A DNA stretch of 33,529 nucleotides, from contig VGOB01000034.1 of NCBI GenBank assembly GCA_016865935.1, positions 1 through 33,529 on the forward strand. The letters are read 5' to 3'. This document shows positions 1-7,880 of this stretch, one piece after another. Below the pieces are notes generated by a model. That model had not been told where the DNA came from. It saw only the letters and a list, made by a program, of their open reading frames with translations, and searched no databases. Both the position numbers and the translations under genes were made by a program. Source of the stretch: Chloroflexota bacterium (GTDB lineage: Bacteria > Chloroflexota > Anaerolineae > UBA4142). Within the stretch, counting starts at the first letter, position 1, and every line of letters starts with the position of its first letter.

Positions 1-372
1 GTGCGTTTCCCCCTGAGCGAAAGTCGAAGGGAGCGCGCCCGGTGGCGACGCGTCCGCTTCAAGTGGAAGCGTTTCCGGCGGCGCGGGCATCGTCGCGCGA
101 ACGCGCTGGAACGCGTCCTGGGTCGCCGCTTCGCCGCTGATCGCCGTGAGCGTCATTTGACGCTGAGCCAAAAGCGCGATCAATTCTTCGATTTGCGTCA
201 CGTCGAGCGCGCGCGCGCCGGTTTCGAGAAAAACACGCGCGCCTTGGAAAAACGATTGCGCGCCGGGACGATTGAGTTGCGCGGCAAGTTCGTTCAATAC
301 GTCGTGCCACACTCCTTCACCCAGCGTGATCGCCAGTCCTTCGCGCGTGCCTTTGAATGATACGATGCTCAT
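1..372 (-). CDS. minC: Septum site-determining protein MinC, N-terminal part (runs off the left edge)
   Basis: The minus frame is open from an ATG at 372 to the window edge, giving 124 residues. It begins MSIVSFKGTREGLAITLGEG and has the usual MinC N-domain pattern: an N-terminal strand ending in FKGTREGL, then helices leading to FFQGARVFLETGARAL and a LIALLAQRQMTLTAI strand. MinC is the FtsZ antagonist that, with MinD, keeps the division septum at mid-cell. The visible part ends in a Pro/Ala-rich linker (APPETLPLEADASPPG), where MinC normally joins its C-terminal beta-helical domain, which lies outside the window. No strong ribosome-binding site precedes the ATG. It is followed by nothing visible, and a solute-binding gene lies 38 bases upstream on the same strand. 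The family assignment is by sequence pattern only and fairly sure. Confidence 0.8.
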   Translation of the reverse strand, partial: MSIVSFKGTREGLAITLGEGVWHDVLNELAAQLNRPGAQSFFQGARVFLETGARALDVTQIEELIALLAQRQMTLTAISGEAATQDAFQRVRATMPAPPETLPLEADASPPGALPSTFAQGETH

Positions 373-410
373 ACGCTCACATCATACAACCGATACAGCA
401 TCGCGTCAAT

Positions 411-1220
411 TCACCGCCCGGCGGTCTCGCGGCCGACCAGCCACTCCGCATACAACCGCTCCATCCGCCCGTCAGATTTCATCGCGTCGATCACCGCGTT
501 GATCTGTGCGAGCAAGGTCGGCGTGTCTTTGCGAACCGCAATCACGAGGAATTCGTGAATCAGCGCGTCGCCGACTTGTTTGACGCCGCCTTCGGCGCGC
601 GAAAAATCGTTGAACGCGACGAGATCGGTAAAGACCGCGTCCACTTGCCCGGCGCGCAGCGCGCGCAACGCGTCCGCCGGAGTGTTGAACGTTCGCAGAT
701 CGAATTTCAACCGGCGTTGCCAACGCCGCGCGAACGCGTCGCCGGTCGATCCCAGTTCCACGCCGATCGCTTTGCCTTGCAAATCGTAGTACGTCTTCGT
801 CGTCGCGTCGTCCGCACGGACGATGAGGTGCGGTCCGCCGTCAAAGTACGCGTGCGAAAAATAAACGTCTTCGGTTTTCTTCGGATCGTACGGCAACGCG
901 GAAACGATCGCGTCGAATTGCCGCGCCTTGAGTGCGTCGTACAAACCGTCGAACCCGGAATACACGTACTCGACGTGAATCGGCGTCGCGTTCGCGCTCG
1001 ACCACGCGCGCGCGATTTCATCCGCCAGCGCGATGTCGAACCCGGACAGATTTCCTTTCGCGTCGTCCGATTCAAACGGCGGGAACGATGGATCGATCCC
1101 CACGCGCCACGCGCCGGTTTCCAAAATGTGAACCCAGGTCGCGTCCGGCTTGGGCGGCGGCTTGGGGAACCACGCGACGAACGCGAAGACGATCAACCCA
1201 ATGACCAGGACAATGACCAC
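411..1220 (-). CDS. Family-3 extracellular solute-binding protein (amino-acid type), membrane-anchored
   Basis: This is a periplasmic-binding-protein fold of the SBP_bac_3 type, which captures amino acids or similar polar solutes for an ABC importer. The sequence shows an N-terminal hydrophobic anchor (VIVLVIGLIVFAFVAWF), a Pro-rich linker, then WRVGIDPSFPPFE, LSGFDIALADEIA, FDAIVSALPYDP and GSTGDAF, all typical of the family. The reading frame is open upstream to an ATG at 1358, but that stretch encodes only heptamer-repeat sequence (1238-1344). I therefore prefer the GTG at 1220, which has AGGGA eight bases upstream. There is no lipobox, so an uncleaved anchor is likely. No permease or ATPase gene is adjacent, so the transporter partner is unknown. 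It could also be a sensor-like orphan binding protein. Confidence 0.8.
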   Translation of the reverse strand: MVIVLVIGLIVFAFVAWFPKPPPKPDATWVHILETGAWRVGIDPSFPPFESDDAKGNLSGFDIALADEIARAWSSANATPIHVEYVYSGFDGLYDALKARQFDAIVSALPYDPKKTEDVYFSHAYFDGGPHLIVRADDATTKTYYDLQGKAIGVELGSTGDAFARRWQRRLKFDLRTFNTPADALRALRAGQVDAVFTDLVAFNDFSRAEGGVKQVGDALIHEFLVIAVRKDTPTLLAQINAVIDAMKSDGRMERLYAEWLVGRETAGR

Positions 1221-1237
1221 CGGCAACGTCCCTAAGC

Positions 1238-1344
1238 GGAAGGATGAAAGATGAAAGATGAAGGATGAAAAAAGAAAACTTTCTGCCTTCTGCCTCCTGC
1301 CTTCTGCTTCAGTCTGTCGACTGTCTACTGTTGACTGTTGACTC
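1238..1344. repeat. Three consecutive heptamer-word arrays
   Basis: Three different 7-nt words follow one another in the gap between the glycoside hydrolase and the solute-binding gene. They are AGATGAA/GGATGAA (1238-1270), TTCTGCC/TCCTGCC (1281-1310) and CTGTCTA/CTGTTGA (1311-1344). Each drifts by one base between units. The stretch is open in the minus frame and creates a false 46-codon extension of the downstream gene. Confidence 0.85.
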
Positions 1345-2550
1345 TTACCGCGCCGCATATTTCTGCACTTCCCAGTAAATCGGCTTGGGATCGAACTCCG
1401 GCGTGAGGAACGTAAAGTAATCGAGATACGATTGCGCGGGGAACGGATAGCGAAACGCCCACAACGCGCACGCGTCGATCCAGTCCCAGGTTTGGCAGAG
1501 ATCGTACGCGCGCAAGGTGTACGTGATCCGTTCCGCCGGGTGCACCGCTTTCGTCCAGCGCGGATGATCGTTCCAGCCGCCTTCGGTGATCAGCGCGCGC
1601 TTGGACGCGTCGCCGTTCTTGATCATTATCTCGCGCAGCAATTCGGTGCGGCGAAAATTCACGCGGCGCGGCGATGGCGCTTCATCGGCAGGCGCGTTCC
1701 AGCCGTACGCGTGAATCGCGAGCGCGTCGAAATAGTCGCGCGCGCCCGCGTCGTACATCTGTTGCAGATAATCCAAATCGTTCAGCGCGTCCGGCGTGCC
1801 GGGCGGCGCAAGCGTTGGCGCGAGCGCGCCCCCGAGAATCTGCACCGACGGATCGACTTTTTTGACGCGCGCGTACACCGCTTGCAACATTCGCGCGTAC
1901 CCCGCCGGATCCACGCCGCGATAGCCCCATTCGAAATTGAGATTCGGCTCGTTCCAAATGATGATGTGCTGCACGCGTCCGGCAAAATGGCGCGCGAACT
2001 CGGCGGCAAAGTGCGCGAACGCCGGATAGCGCGCCTCGTCGAGATAACTCGTCACCGAATCTTTGGGACGCGCCCAGCGCGGCACAAAACCCAGGCGCGC
2101 GATCACCGTCAGCCCCTGCCGCCGCGCGTGATCCACGACGAGATCCGCGTGCGCCCAATCGAAATTGCCCTCGTCGTTCTCGATATACTCCCAGGGAAAA
2201 TATTCGACGACCCAGGTTGCGCCCATTTCGCGCACCATTTCGAAATTCTTTTTGATCTTCCACTCTTCCACCTCATCCGTCACGCGCGTATGTACGCCAA
2301 CTTTGGGGTTCGTCGTGCGAACGACTTGTTGCGAGCCCAGCGTCACGAGAATCGGCGGCGGCGCGGCAAGCGCGTAGAGGAGCGCGGCGAGCGCGGCGGC
2401 TTGGAGCACGCGGAATATCGTCTGAAAGACGCGCGGGAGAGTGGGAGAGTGGGAGAGTGGGAGAAAATTCTCCCCCTCACCCCCTCGCCCCCTCTCCCCC
2501 TCTCGGTACAGGGATTGACAAATCTGCCCAAGTCGCGTTAGAATACGCAT
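1345..2550 (-). CDS. Membrane-anchored clan-A glycoside hydrolase (GH5/GH39-like TIM barrel)
   Basis: The 401-residue product has a hydrophobic N-terminal segment (about residues 48-65) followed by a TIM-barrel glycosidase. The likely acid/base is Glu201 in IIIWNEPN and the likely nucleophile is Glu323 in ALITEGGWND, the spacing expected for clan GH-A retaining enzymes. Other support is the DWAHADLVVDHARRQGLTVI strand-helix unit. The substrate cannot be read from the sequence. The ATG at 2550 has AAGGTG eight bases upstream. However, residues about 16-38 are encoded by a purine-rich repeat array (2435-2513), and a plus-strand promoter overlaps the first codons. The real start may therefore be a GTG at 2409, just before the anchor. 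It is probably an outer-surface enzyme held by its N-terminal helix. Confidence 0.75.
   Translation of the reverse strand: MRILTRLGQICQSLYREGERGRGGEGENFLPLSHSPTLPRVFQTIFRVLQAAALAALLYALAAPPPILVTLGSQQVVRTTNPKVGVHTRVTDEVEEWKIKKNFEMVREMGATWVVEYFPWEYIENDEGNFDWAHADLVVDHARRQGLTVIARLGFVPRWARPKDSVTSYLDEARYPAFAHFAAEFARHFAGRVQHIIIWNEPNLNFEWGYRGVDPAGYARMLQAVYARVKKVDPSVQILGGALAPTLAPPGTPDALNDLDYLQQMYDAGARDYFDALAIHAYGWNAPADEAPSPRRVNFRRTELLREIMIKNGDASKRALITEGGWNDHPRWTKAVHPAERITYTLRAYDLCQTWDWIDACALWAFRYPFPAQSYLDYFTFLTPEFDPKPIYWEVQKYAAR
2435..2513. repeat. GAGAGTGG word array with pyrimidine-rich complement
   Basis: An 8-nt word, GGGAGAGT, is repeated about three times. It is followed by a C/T-rich stretch of CCCCCTC-type words that can fold back on the G/A-rich half. 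It lies inside the annotated 5' part of the glycoside hydrolase frame and helps cast doubt on the upstream start. Confidence 0.75.
2515..2544 (+). promoter_or_regulatory. Sigma-70-type promoter for the NYN gene
   Basis: TTGACA at 2515-2520 and TAGAAT at 2539-2544 are separated by 18 bases on the plus strand. This would give a leader of about 100 bases to the NYN gene start at 2650. The site overlaps the first codons of the divergently read glycoside hydrolase if that gene starts at 2550. Confidence 0.55.
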
Positions 2551-2649
2551 CGTAAGAGCACCTTACCAACCGAATGAAACCATCGTCCGCGCGATTCGCC
2601 GCGCAATGACACTGGAACGATTTTACTTTGACAAGGAGGATGTTGTAAA

Positions 2650-3492
2650 ATGGAAACTGGCGAAGTCGCGTTGTTCATAGACTTTGAGAACGTGCGGTAT
2701 GGTTTGAAGAACAATTACGGACGCGAACCCGATCCGCAACTGCTGATGGCAAAAGCGCGCAAGTACGGTCCGGTCTCGCAGGCGTATGCCTACGCCGATT
2801 TCACCGAGCACCCCGATTTCTTCCGGCGCAAACTCGAAGTGGCGGGCATCACGCCGCGCGATATTCCGCGCCGCAGTCCGGACGTCGCGCACAAATCGTC
2901 GTCGGATATGGCGATGCTGATGGACATCATTGATTGCCTGCTCGACCGGCCCACGGTCAACACGCTAATCTTGATGACCGGCGACAGCGATTTCATTCGC
3001 GTCGTCGCGCGCGCGCGCAATCGCTTTAGCAAACGGGTGATCATCTCCGGCGTGCCCGGCAGCGTCTCGAACGATCTGATCGCGTCCGCCGATGCGTCCG
3101 ATCCGATCATCGAGGCGGAGTGGACGCCGGTCAGCGCGGCAGAATTTCCCGCCCCGCCCCCCGTGTTCGAATCAACTCTGACCCCGGAACTCTCGATGCC
3201 TGACCCGACCGAGTTATCAAACATCGAACGCCACTTGATCAAGCTGATTGACTATCTCAATAGAACGCGACCCTACCTGACATTTCTGTTCGTCAAAACG
3301 CACGCCCTCTCTCCAACGAGTCAACTCAATTTGAGTCCGATGCAAGTGGATTTGGTTCTCAGCAAATTCAAAGAGCGCGGCATCTTGCGCGATGAAGTGA
3401 AAGAGCAAGATGGGCGCACGTTGCGTTTCCTTTATTTCGCGCGCGAGCATCCGCTGGCGCAAAGCGTGTTGAAGGAGACGCTCGGTTCGTGA
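2650..3492 (+). CDS. NYN-domain (LabA/DUF88-like) PIN-fold putative ribonuclease with C-terminal helical domain
   Basis: The product has 280 residues. The NYN domain (about 1-160) has the acidic active-site pattern of PIN-like nucleases: Asp11 in FIDFENV, Asp86 in SSSDMAMLMD, and Asp112/Asp114 in MTGDSDF. The family is predicted to cut RNA with a metal ion. A Pro-rich linker (about 160-185) leads to a helical C-terminal domain (about 188-268) that looks like a winged-helix or OST-HTH-type nucleic-acid module; that reading is uncertain. The ATG is preceded by AAGGAGG, a strong ribosome-binding site, and by a good promoter at 2515-2544. It is one of only two substantial plus-strand genes in the window and stands alone. 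Its RNA target is unknown. Confidence 0.85.
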   Translation: METGEVALFIDFENVRYGLKNNYGREPDPQLLMAKARKYGPVSQAYAYADFTEHPDFFRRKLEVAGITPRDIPRRSPDVAHKSSSDMAMLMDIIDCLLDRPTVNTLILMTGDSDFIRVVARARNRFSKRVIISGVPGSVSNDLIASADASDPIIEAEWTPVSAAEFPAPPPVFESTLTPELSMPDPTELSNIERHLIKLIDYLNRTRPYLTFLFVKTHALSPTSQLNLSPMQVDLVLSKFKERGILRDEVKEQDGRTLRFLYFAREHPLAQSVLKETLGS

Positions 3493-3535
3493 TGAGGTGC
3501 GCGCGGCGCGCGCGACGATGGTTTCACCGGTTAGC

Positions 3536-3563
3536 GTAGGGGCGTTTAATCAAACGCCCCTAC
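3536..3563. terminator. 28-bp palindrome acting as likely bidirectional terminator
   Basis: The arms GTAGGGGCGTTT and AAACGCCCCTAC pair around an AATC loop. The plus strand continues into TTTATTT. It sits between the convergent ends of the NYN gene (stop 3492) and a binding-protein gene (stop 3565), where a terminator is expected. The same 28-mer in reverse orientation recurs at 12071-12098, so it is also a dispersed repeat. Confidence 0.7.
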
Positions 3564-3564
3564 T

Positions 3565-5307
3565 TTATTTGCGCGGATAACTCGCCGGAACCTGGGATAG
3601 ATCAACGTCGTACGTCCACGCCGGGCCCCATTCGCCGATCCATTCCATATCGAACGCGCTGACGCGCTCTTTCAAGCCCAGCACGTATGGCTTGACCAAC
3701 GAAACGTTTTCCGCGTAATTCGCAAACGCGGCAGGCACATCTTTCAGCAACACCTCTTCCGCTTGCTGATAGAGCGCGAACGCTTTGAGCGGATCGCGTT
3801 CCTGATCCGCGCGCGCCAACAGCGCGTCCAGTTCCTTGTTGCAATAGCCGAACGGCGCGGCGAATTCATTGCCGCACGTCCAAAACAGACTCAACCAATT
3901 TTGCGGATGCGGATAATCCTGGAGGTACCCTTGCAGCGAAATTTGCGGTTTGGTCTTCGCAAGTTGATTGACCGGATCGAGCGCGATGGGACAACCGAAC
4001 ACGCGCGTAAAATTCGCGGCGAGAAAACCAAAGCGCGCTTGATTCGTCGGCGAGGCGAGATACGTCAATTTGATCTCGCCCAGTTTCGCGCAATCCGCTT
4101 TGGGATTTTCGGCGGCGCTGTCTTTCGCGGCGTACCCGTTGCTGATCAACGTTTGCAGCGCGGCTTTGGGATCGTACGGCGGCACGCCGGGTTTGTCCGC
4201 TTGCGCGCCGGGCACGCCCGGCGGAATCCAACGCGTGTACGGCTTGCCGATGCCGCGCATTACTTCGCGCACCCAGCCCTCGCGATCGAACGCCTGCGCG
4301 AACGCGACGCGCACGTTCCGGTCGTCGAACGGCTTGCGCGCGCGATTGAACGCGATCGCGTAAACAATCGCCGTCGGCGTGCGGACGAGTTCGCTTGTCA
4401 ACGCTGCGTCCAGCGCGCCCACATCGTCCGCCGATAAATTCGTCGCGAGATCGATCTCCCCTTTTTTGTACGCGTCGAGTAGACCTTTTCCACCTGGAAA
4501 ATAGATCAATTCCAGACGCTCCAACTTGGGTTTGCCGCGCCAGTAATTCGGATTTGGCGCGAGGACGATGCGTTTGTTCGGCTCGATGGACTGGACGATG
4601 AACGCGCCGGTGCCATTGTGCGCGTCCGGACGCGACCACCAATTATCCGGATCGCGCTCGACGGCGCGCTTGTCGGTTGGAAACAGCGCGAGCGTCGCGG
4701 CGACAGTTTGCCAATAGCCGTTCGGTTTTTTGAACGTGACGACGAGACTCTGGGGAGCGGTTACCTTGATTCCCAGATTGTTCAGTGCTTTGTCAATCTC
4801 TTCGGGCTTGGTCTTGAGCGGATCGAGTTGATCCACCTGCTCCGCGCCTTTGATGTCGTACAGCAAAGCCGCGTTCGTCCTGTGCGTCACACGCGGATCG
4901 AGCGCGCGCTTGAGTGCGTACTCAAAATCGCGCGCAGTCACCGCCGTTCCATCGGCGCGCTTTAACCCATCGCGAAGGTGGAACGTCATCTGCAAACCGT
5001 CCGGCGACATCGTCCACTTGTCCGCGCCGCCGCCGCCGACGTTGCCCTTTTCGTCAATCGTCGTCAGCCCTTCGTACACCAGTCTGAGCGCGTGCGCTTC
5101 AGACCCGAGCGGCGCGCGCTGCGGATCGAGGATATCGGGATAGCGCGGCAAACCGATCCGCAAAACTTTTGTCGTGGGCGGAGGCAACGGCGTCGGCGCA
5201 GGTGTCGGCGACGCGCTGATCTCTGGCGCAAGCGTCGGGATGGGACTGCACGCAACTGCAACCCAGACGAGCGCGAGCAGAAAAACGAACGCGAAATATT
5301 TTTGCAT
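3565..5307 (-). CDS. Oligopeptide/dipeptide ABC transporter substrate-binding lipoprotein (SBP_bac_5)
   Basis: The 580-residue product starts with a short basic n-region and hydrophobic core ending in VAVAC, so Cys20 would be lipid-modified. A Thr/Pro-rich linker follows, as in surface-tethered binding lipoproteins. The body has family-5 landmarks: RIGLPRYPDILDPQRA, LVYEGLTTIDEKG, WTMSPDGLQMTFHLRDGLKRADGTAVTARDFEYALKRA-type region, NGTGAFIVQSIEP, PNPNYWRGKPKLERL and VRVAFAQAFDREGWV. It should deliver peptides or related solutes to the single Opp permease encoded upstream at 7881-12056. No good ribosome-binding site precedes the ATG. A palindrome (5320-5352) separates it from the next binding-protein gene, with which it is tandem but clearly not a recent duplicate. 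Confidence 0.9.
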   Translation of the reverse strand: MQKYFAFVFLLALVWVAVACSPIPTLAPEISASPTPAPTPLPPPTTKVLRIGLPRYPDILDPQRAPLGSEAHALRLVYEGLTTIDEKGNVGGGGADKWTMSPDGLQMTFHLRDGLKRADGTAVTARDFEYALKRALDPRVTHRTNAALLYDIKGAEQVDQLDPLKTKPEEIDKALNNLGIKVTAPQSLVVTFKKPNGYWQTVAATLALFPTDKRAVERDPDNWWSRPDAHNGTGAFIVQSIEPNKRIVLAPNPNYWRGKPKLERLELIYFPGGKGLLDAYKKGEIDLATNLSADDVGALDAALTSELVRTPTAIVYAIAFNRARKPFDDRNVRVAFAQAFDREGWVREVMRGIGKPYTRWIPPGVPGAQADKPGVPPYDPKAALQTLISNGYAAKDSAAENPKADCAKLGEIKLTYLASPTNQARFGFLAANFTRVFGCPIALDPVNQLAKTKPQISLQGYLQDYPHPQNWLSLFWTCGNEFAAPFGYCNKELDALLARADQERDPLKAFALYQQAEEVLLKDVPAAFANYAENVSLVKPYVLGLKERVSAFDMEWIGEWGPAWTYDVDLSQVPASYPRK

Positions 5308-5319
5308 TTATATTTTGAG

Positions 5320-5352
5320 AGAAACCAGGTTTCGGCGAGAAACCTGGTTTCT
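5320..5352. repeat. AGAAACC...GGTTTCT inverted repeat
   Basis: AGAAACCAGGTTTC and AGAAACCTGGTTTCT flank GGCG, and each half is itself nearly palindromic. It fills the gap between two tandem binding-protein genes. It may stabilise or terminate the upstream transcript, but there is no clear T-tract. Confidence 0.75.
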
Positions 5353-5358
5353 GATCAA

Positions 5359-7119
5359 TCACTTGGGTAATGCGGCCGTGTCAATGTCAAGCCGCGTCGG
5401 ATTTGTATCGCCGGGAAACCACCGATTCAGCGGCGTCGTCTTGTACTCCTTGACCCAGGGCTTGACCAGGTACGCGTTGACGCTGTTCCAGACGAACGCC
5501 CCGGGCGCATCCAACATCAACAAATCGTGCGCCTTGCCGTACAGTTCCAATCGTTTTTTCTGATCCGGCGTCGCGTCCGCCTCGCTCAGGAATTGATCGA
5601 GCGGCTTGTTGGAGTACTTGAGGCGATCGGCGACCGTGCCAGTTTTCCAGTACAGACTCAGCCAGTATTGCGGATCGGGATAGAGCGCGCACCAACCTTG
5701 CAAGTACAATTGCGGCGCTGTCCTGGGATCGCGCGTCAAGTTCGCGTACGTCGCTTGATCGACCGGGTTCAACCTGGCATCTACGCCGAGAACCTGCTTC
5801 CACTGTTTCTGCAGCCACTCGTAGCGCGGACGCGTCCGCGCGTTGGCGACAAAGGTCAGCGTGATCGGCGGAAGTTTGTCCGCGCTGACGTACTTGGATT
5901 CGGACAACGCTTTCTTCGCGGCAGCCGCGTCGAACGCCCAGCGTTTTTCGTCCGCCGGAAAACCGGGGAAACCTTTGGGGATCCAAGTCAGCGTCGGAGT
6001 ACCGGCGCCGCGCAAAACCTCTTTCACAAACGCGTCGCGATCCGTCGCCAGCGCGAAGGCTTGGCGCACGCGCAGATCGTTGAACGGCTCTTTGTCCAGC
6101 GCGAACATTACGCCGAAGGTGCACGCGCCGGGCGATAGCACCAATTGTTTCGCGATCTCCGCATCGCTTTGGATTTTTTCGATTTCTTCCGGCGGGATGA
6201 CGATCACATCGAGATCGTTTTTCTTGTACGACTGCAGCGCGGTCGCGCTGTCGGTTTGGTACGCGTACTCGATCGCGGTACCCGCTTTGTCGCCCCAGTA
6301 ATTCGGATTCGCTTCCAAGCGCACGCGCGCGCCCGGCTCGATGCTCTTGACGACGAACGCGCCATTGCCGATCAGCGCGCGCATCGAATTCCACAAATCT
6401 TTCGCGCCGATGTTCTCTTCTTTGATCGGATACGCGACCCAGGTTCCCGTGACGACGTGAAAGTACGGCGCCGGTTGTGCGAACACAAGTCTGAGGATCA
6501 AGCAGTCGTCCTGCGCGTAACCGTCCTTGCCGGTCTTGCACGGCTTGCCGCTCGCATCGAACGACTGGATACTCGCGTCCACCACCGCTTCGAGCCGTTT
6601 CAGATCGTCCGGTTTTAGGTCCGCGCGCGCGTTGCGCCAATCGAGCGCGCCGCGAATTTCATCGGTGAGCGCGGTGTACTCGCCGGAGGTTTTGGGATTG
6701 ATGTTGCGCTTGAGCGCAAAGGCAAAGCGCGTCGCGCTGAGCAACGAACCGTCGCTGTATTTCAAGCCCTTGCGCAGCGTAAACGTCAATTCCGTCGCGT
6801 TGGCGTTGTATTCCCATTTTTCCGCCGCCGCCGGAATCGTTTCCAAATTGTCGTTGAAACGCGTCAAGCCCTCGAAGACGAGTTGCAGATGCGCCCACTC
6901 GCTAACGAGCGTCGCCTTGTGCGGGTCGAGCGTTTCGGGCAACGCGCCGCCATTCACACGCAAGACCTTGGGGCGCGGCGGTTCAGTGGGCTTGGGGGCG
7001 GAGGTTGGAATTGGGGAAACACTTTTGAGCGTCGGCGGCGGCGTGTTCGTCGCGCTCACCGCGAAGGTTGGCGCGACGCTCGCCGGTTCCGGCGCGCTGC
7101 ACGCGGCGAGCAGAATCAC
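5359..7119 (-). CDS. Second SBP_bac_5 peptide-binding lipoprotein; start codon uncertain
   Basis: The product has about 586 residues, with SBP_bac_5 landmarks: LRVNGGALPETLDPHKA, LVFEGLTRFNDNLETIPAAAEKW, LTFTLRKGLKYSDG, NGAFVVKSIEPGARV and NPNYWGDKAG. The nominal GTG at 7119 gives only MILLAACS before the lipid-attachment Cys, too short for a signal peptide. Extending the frame upstream supplies RTLFLILAASAV, which completes a normal lipoprotein signal. GGAGG lies nine bases before an in-frame ATC at 7155, but no ATG, GTG or TTG is available there. Either a rare ATC start is used or an ATG has been lost by mutation or sequencing error. It lies downstream of a Uma2 gene and the Opp permease set and probably serves that transporter. 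Confidence 0.88.
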   Translation of the reverse strand: MILLAACSAPEPASVAPTFAVSATNTPPPTLKSVSPIPTSAPKPTEPPRPKVLRVNGGALPETLDPHKATLVSEWAHLQLVFEGLTRFNDNLETIPAAAEKWEYNANATELTFTLRKGLKYSDGSLLSATRFAFALKRNINPKTSGEYTALTDEIRGALDWRNARADLKPDDLKRLEAVVDASIQSFDASGKPCKTGKDGYAQDDCLILRLVFAQPAPYFHVVTGTWVAYPIKEENIGAKDLWNSMRALIGNGAFVVKSIEPGARVRLEANPNYWGDKAGTAIEYAYQTDSATALQSYKKNDLDVIVIPPEEIEKIQSDAEIAKQLVLSPGACTFGVMFALDKEPFNDLRVRQAFALATDRDAFVKEVLRGAGTPTLTWIPKGFPGFPADEKRWAFDAAAAKKALSESKYVSADKLPPITLTFVANARTRPRYEWLQKQWKQVLGVDARLNPVDQATYANLTRDPRTAPQLYLQGWCALYPDPQYWLSLYWKTGTVADRLKYSNKPLDQFLSEADATPDQKKRLELYGKAHDLLMLDAPGAFVWNSVNAYLVKPWVKEYKTTPLNRWFPGDTNPTRLDIDTAALPK

Positions 7120-7177
7120 CGCGCTCGCCGCGAGAATGAGGAATAACGTACGGATGGTAACTTGCCTCCGGAAAAAA

Positions 7178-7228
7178 TTGGAGCTTGGAGATTACAATTT
7201 CCAATCTCCAATCTCCAGTCTCCACTCT
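7178..7228. repeat. Heptamer array (TCCAATC/TCCAGTC words)
   Basis: Five or six 7-nt units (CCAATCT, CCAATCT, CCAGTCT, CCACTCT, CTACTCT) follow an inverted half (TTGGAGCTTGGAGATT). It lies between the Uma2 gene and the second binding-protein gene. The Uma2 stop codon at 7229 falls at its edge. Confidence 0.85.
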
Positions 7229-7798
7229 CTACTCTTCAAACAAACTGGCGACTGGTACGCTAAAATCCGGCAACACCTCGTCGCCGGGCAGAAGATCGCC
7301 CGCGCGAAATTCGCGCACATCGGTCAGCGCGCGATACGCGTACACGATTTCGGCTTCGGGATCAGCCACCCAGACCAAACGCACGCCGATTGAAAAATAC
7401 TCGCGCAGTTTTTGGGTGAGCTCGTTCCAACGATCATCTGGCGACAATACTTCGACAATCAAATCCGGCGCGATATCAAGGTACGCCTTAGAACTCCGTC
7501 GCGCCGCGCGCTCGTTCGAGATGAACAACACGTCCGCGCCGCGCACCGTGTCCGGATGGCGGCGCGTGTAGATGCCAACTTCGCCGACAGCCACGATTCC
7601 CAATTTGCGCGGTGACACAAAATCATCAAGCGCCTTACCGAGCTTGAGTTCGACTCGACCATGCCGGTTTCCGGTTGGACTCCGCATAATGATTTCCCCT
7701 TCGACGAGTTCACAGCGACCAATCTCGCCCAGCGCGGCGAGTTCTTCGCCACTGACTCGCGTGGTGACCATCGGAGGTTCGAGCGTTTGGACGACCAT
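7229..7798 (-). CDS. Uma2-family (DUF820) putative restriction-fold endonuclease
   Basis: The 189-residue product matches the Uma2 family, PD-(D/E)XK-fold proteins abundant in cyanobacteria and Chloroflexota, whose cellular role is unclear. The landmarks are ELVEGEIIMRSPTGNRHGRV near the N-terminus, then RGADVLFIS, then PDLIVEVLSPDD with the acidic active-site residues, then a conserved Lys helix (QKLREYFSIGVRLVWVADP). AAGGGCACG precedes the ATG. It is inserted between the Opp ATPase gene and two binding-protein genes with repeat arrays on both sides, so it may be a later arrival in the transport block. A second, divergent Uma2 gene lies at 24824-25384. Confidence 0.88.
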   Translation of the reverse strand: MVVQTLEPPMVTTRVSGEELAALGEIGRCELVEGEIIMRSPTGNRHGRVELKLGKALDDFVSPRKLGIVAVGEVGIYTRRHPDTVRGADVLFISNERAARRSSKAYLDIAPDLIVEVLSPDDRWNELTQKLREYFSIGVRLVWVADPEAEIVYAYRALTDVREFRAGDLLPGDEVLPDFSVPVASLFEE

Positions 7799-7808
7799 CG
7801 TGCCCTTC

Positions 7809-7880
7809 TGGAAACTAGAAACTAGAGATTGGAGATTAGAGATTGGAGTTCAATCTCTATTCGCTATTCTCTAATCTCCA
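7809..7880. repeat. Heptamer array (AGATTGG/AGATTAG words) with inverted half
   Basis: Words of the GGAGATT/AGAGATT type are followed by the complementary CAATCTC/CTAATCT words, so the array can form a long hairpin. It lies directly after the oppF stop codon. Confidence 0.85.

Noticed and set aside
5278..5307. Shared MQKYF start of the binding proteins at 5307 and 24391 as a sign of duplication
   Set aside because: Only the first five codons agree. The mature proteins belong to different binding-protein classes.
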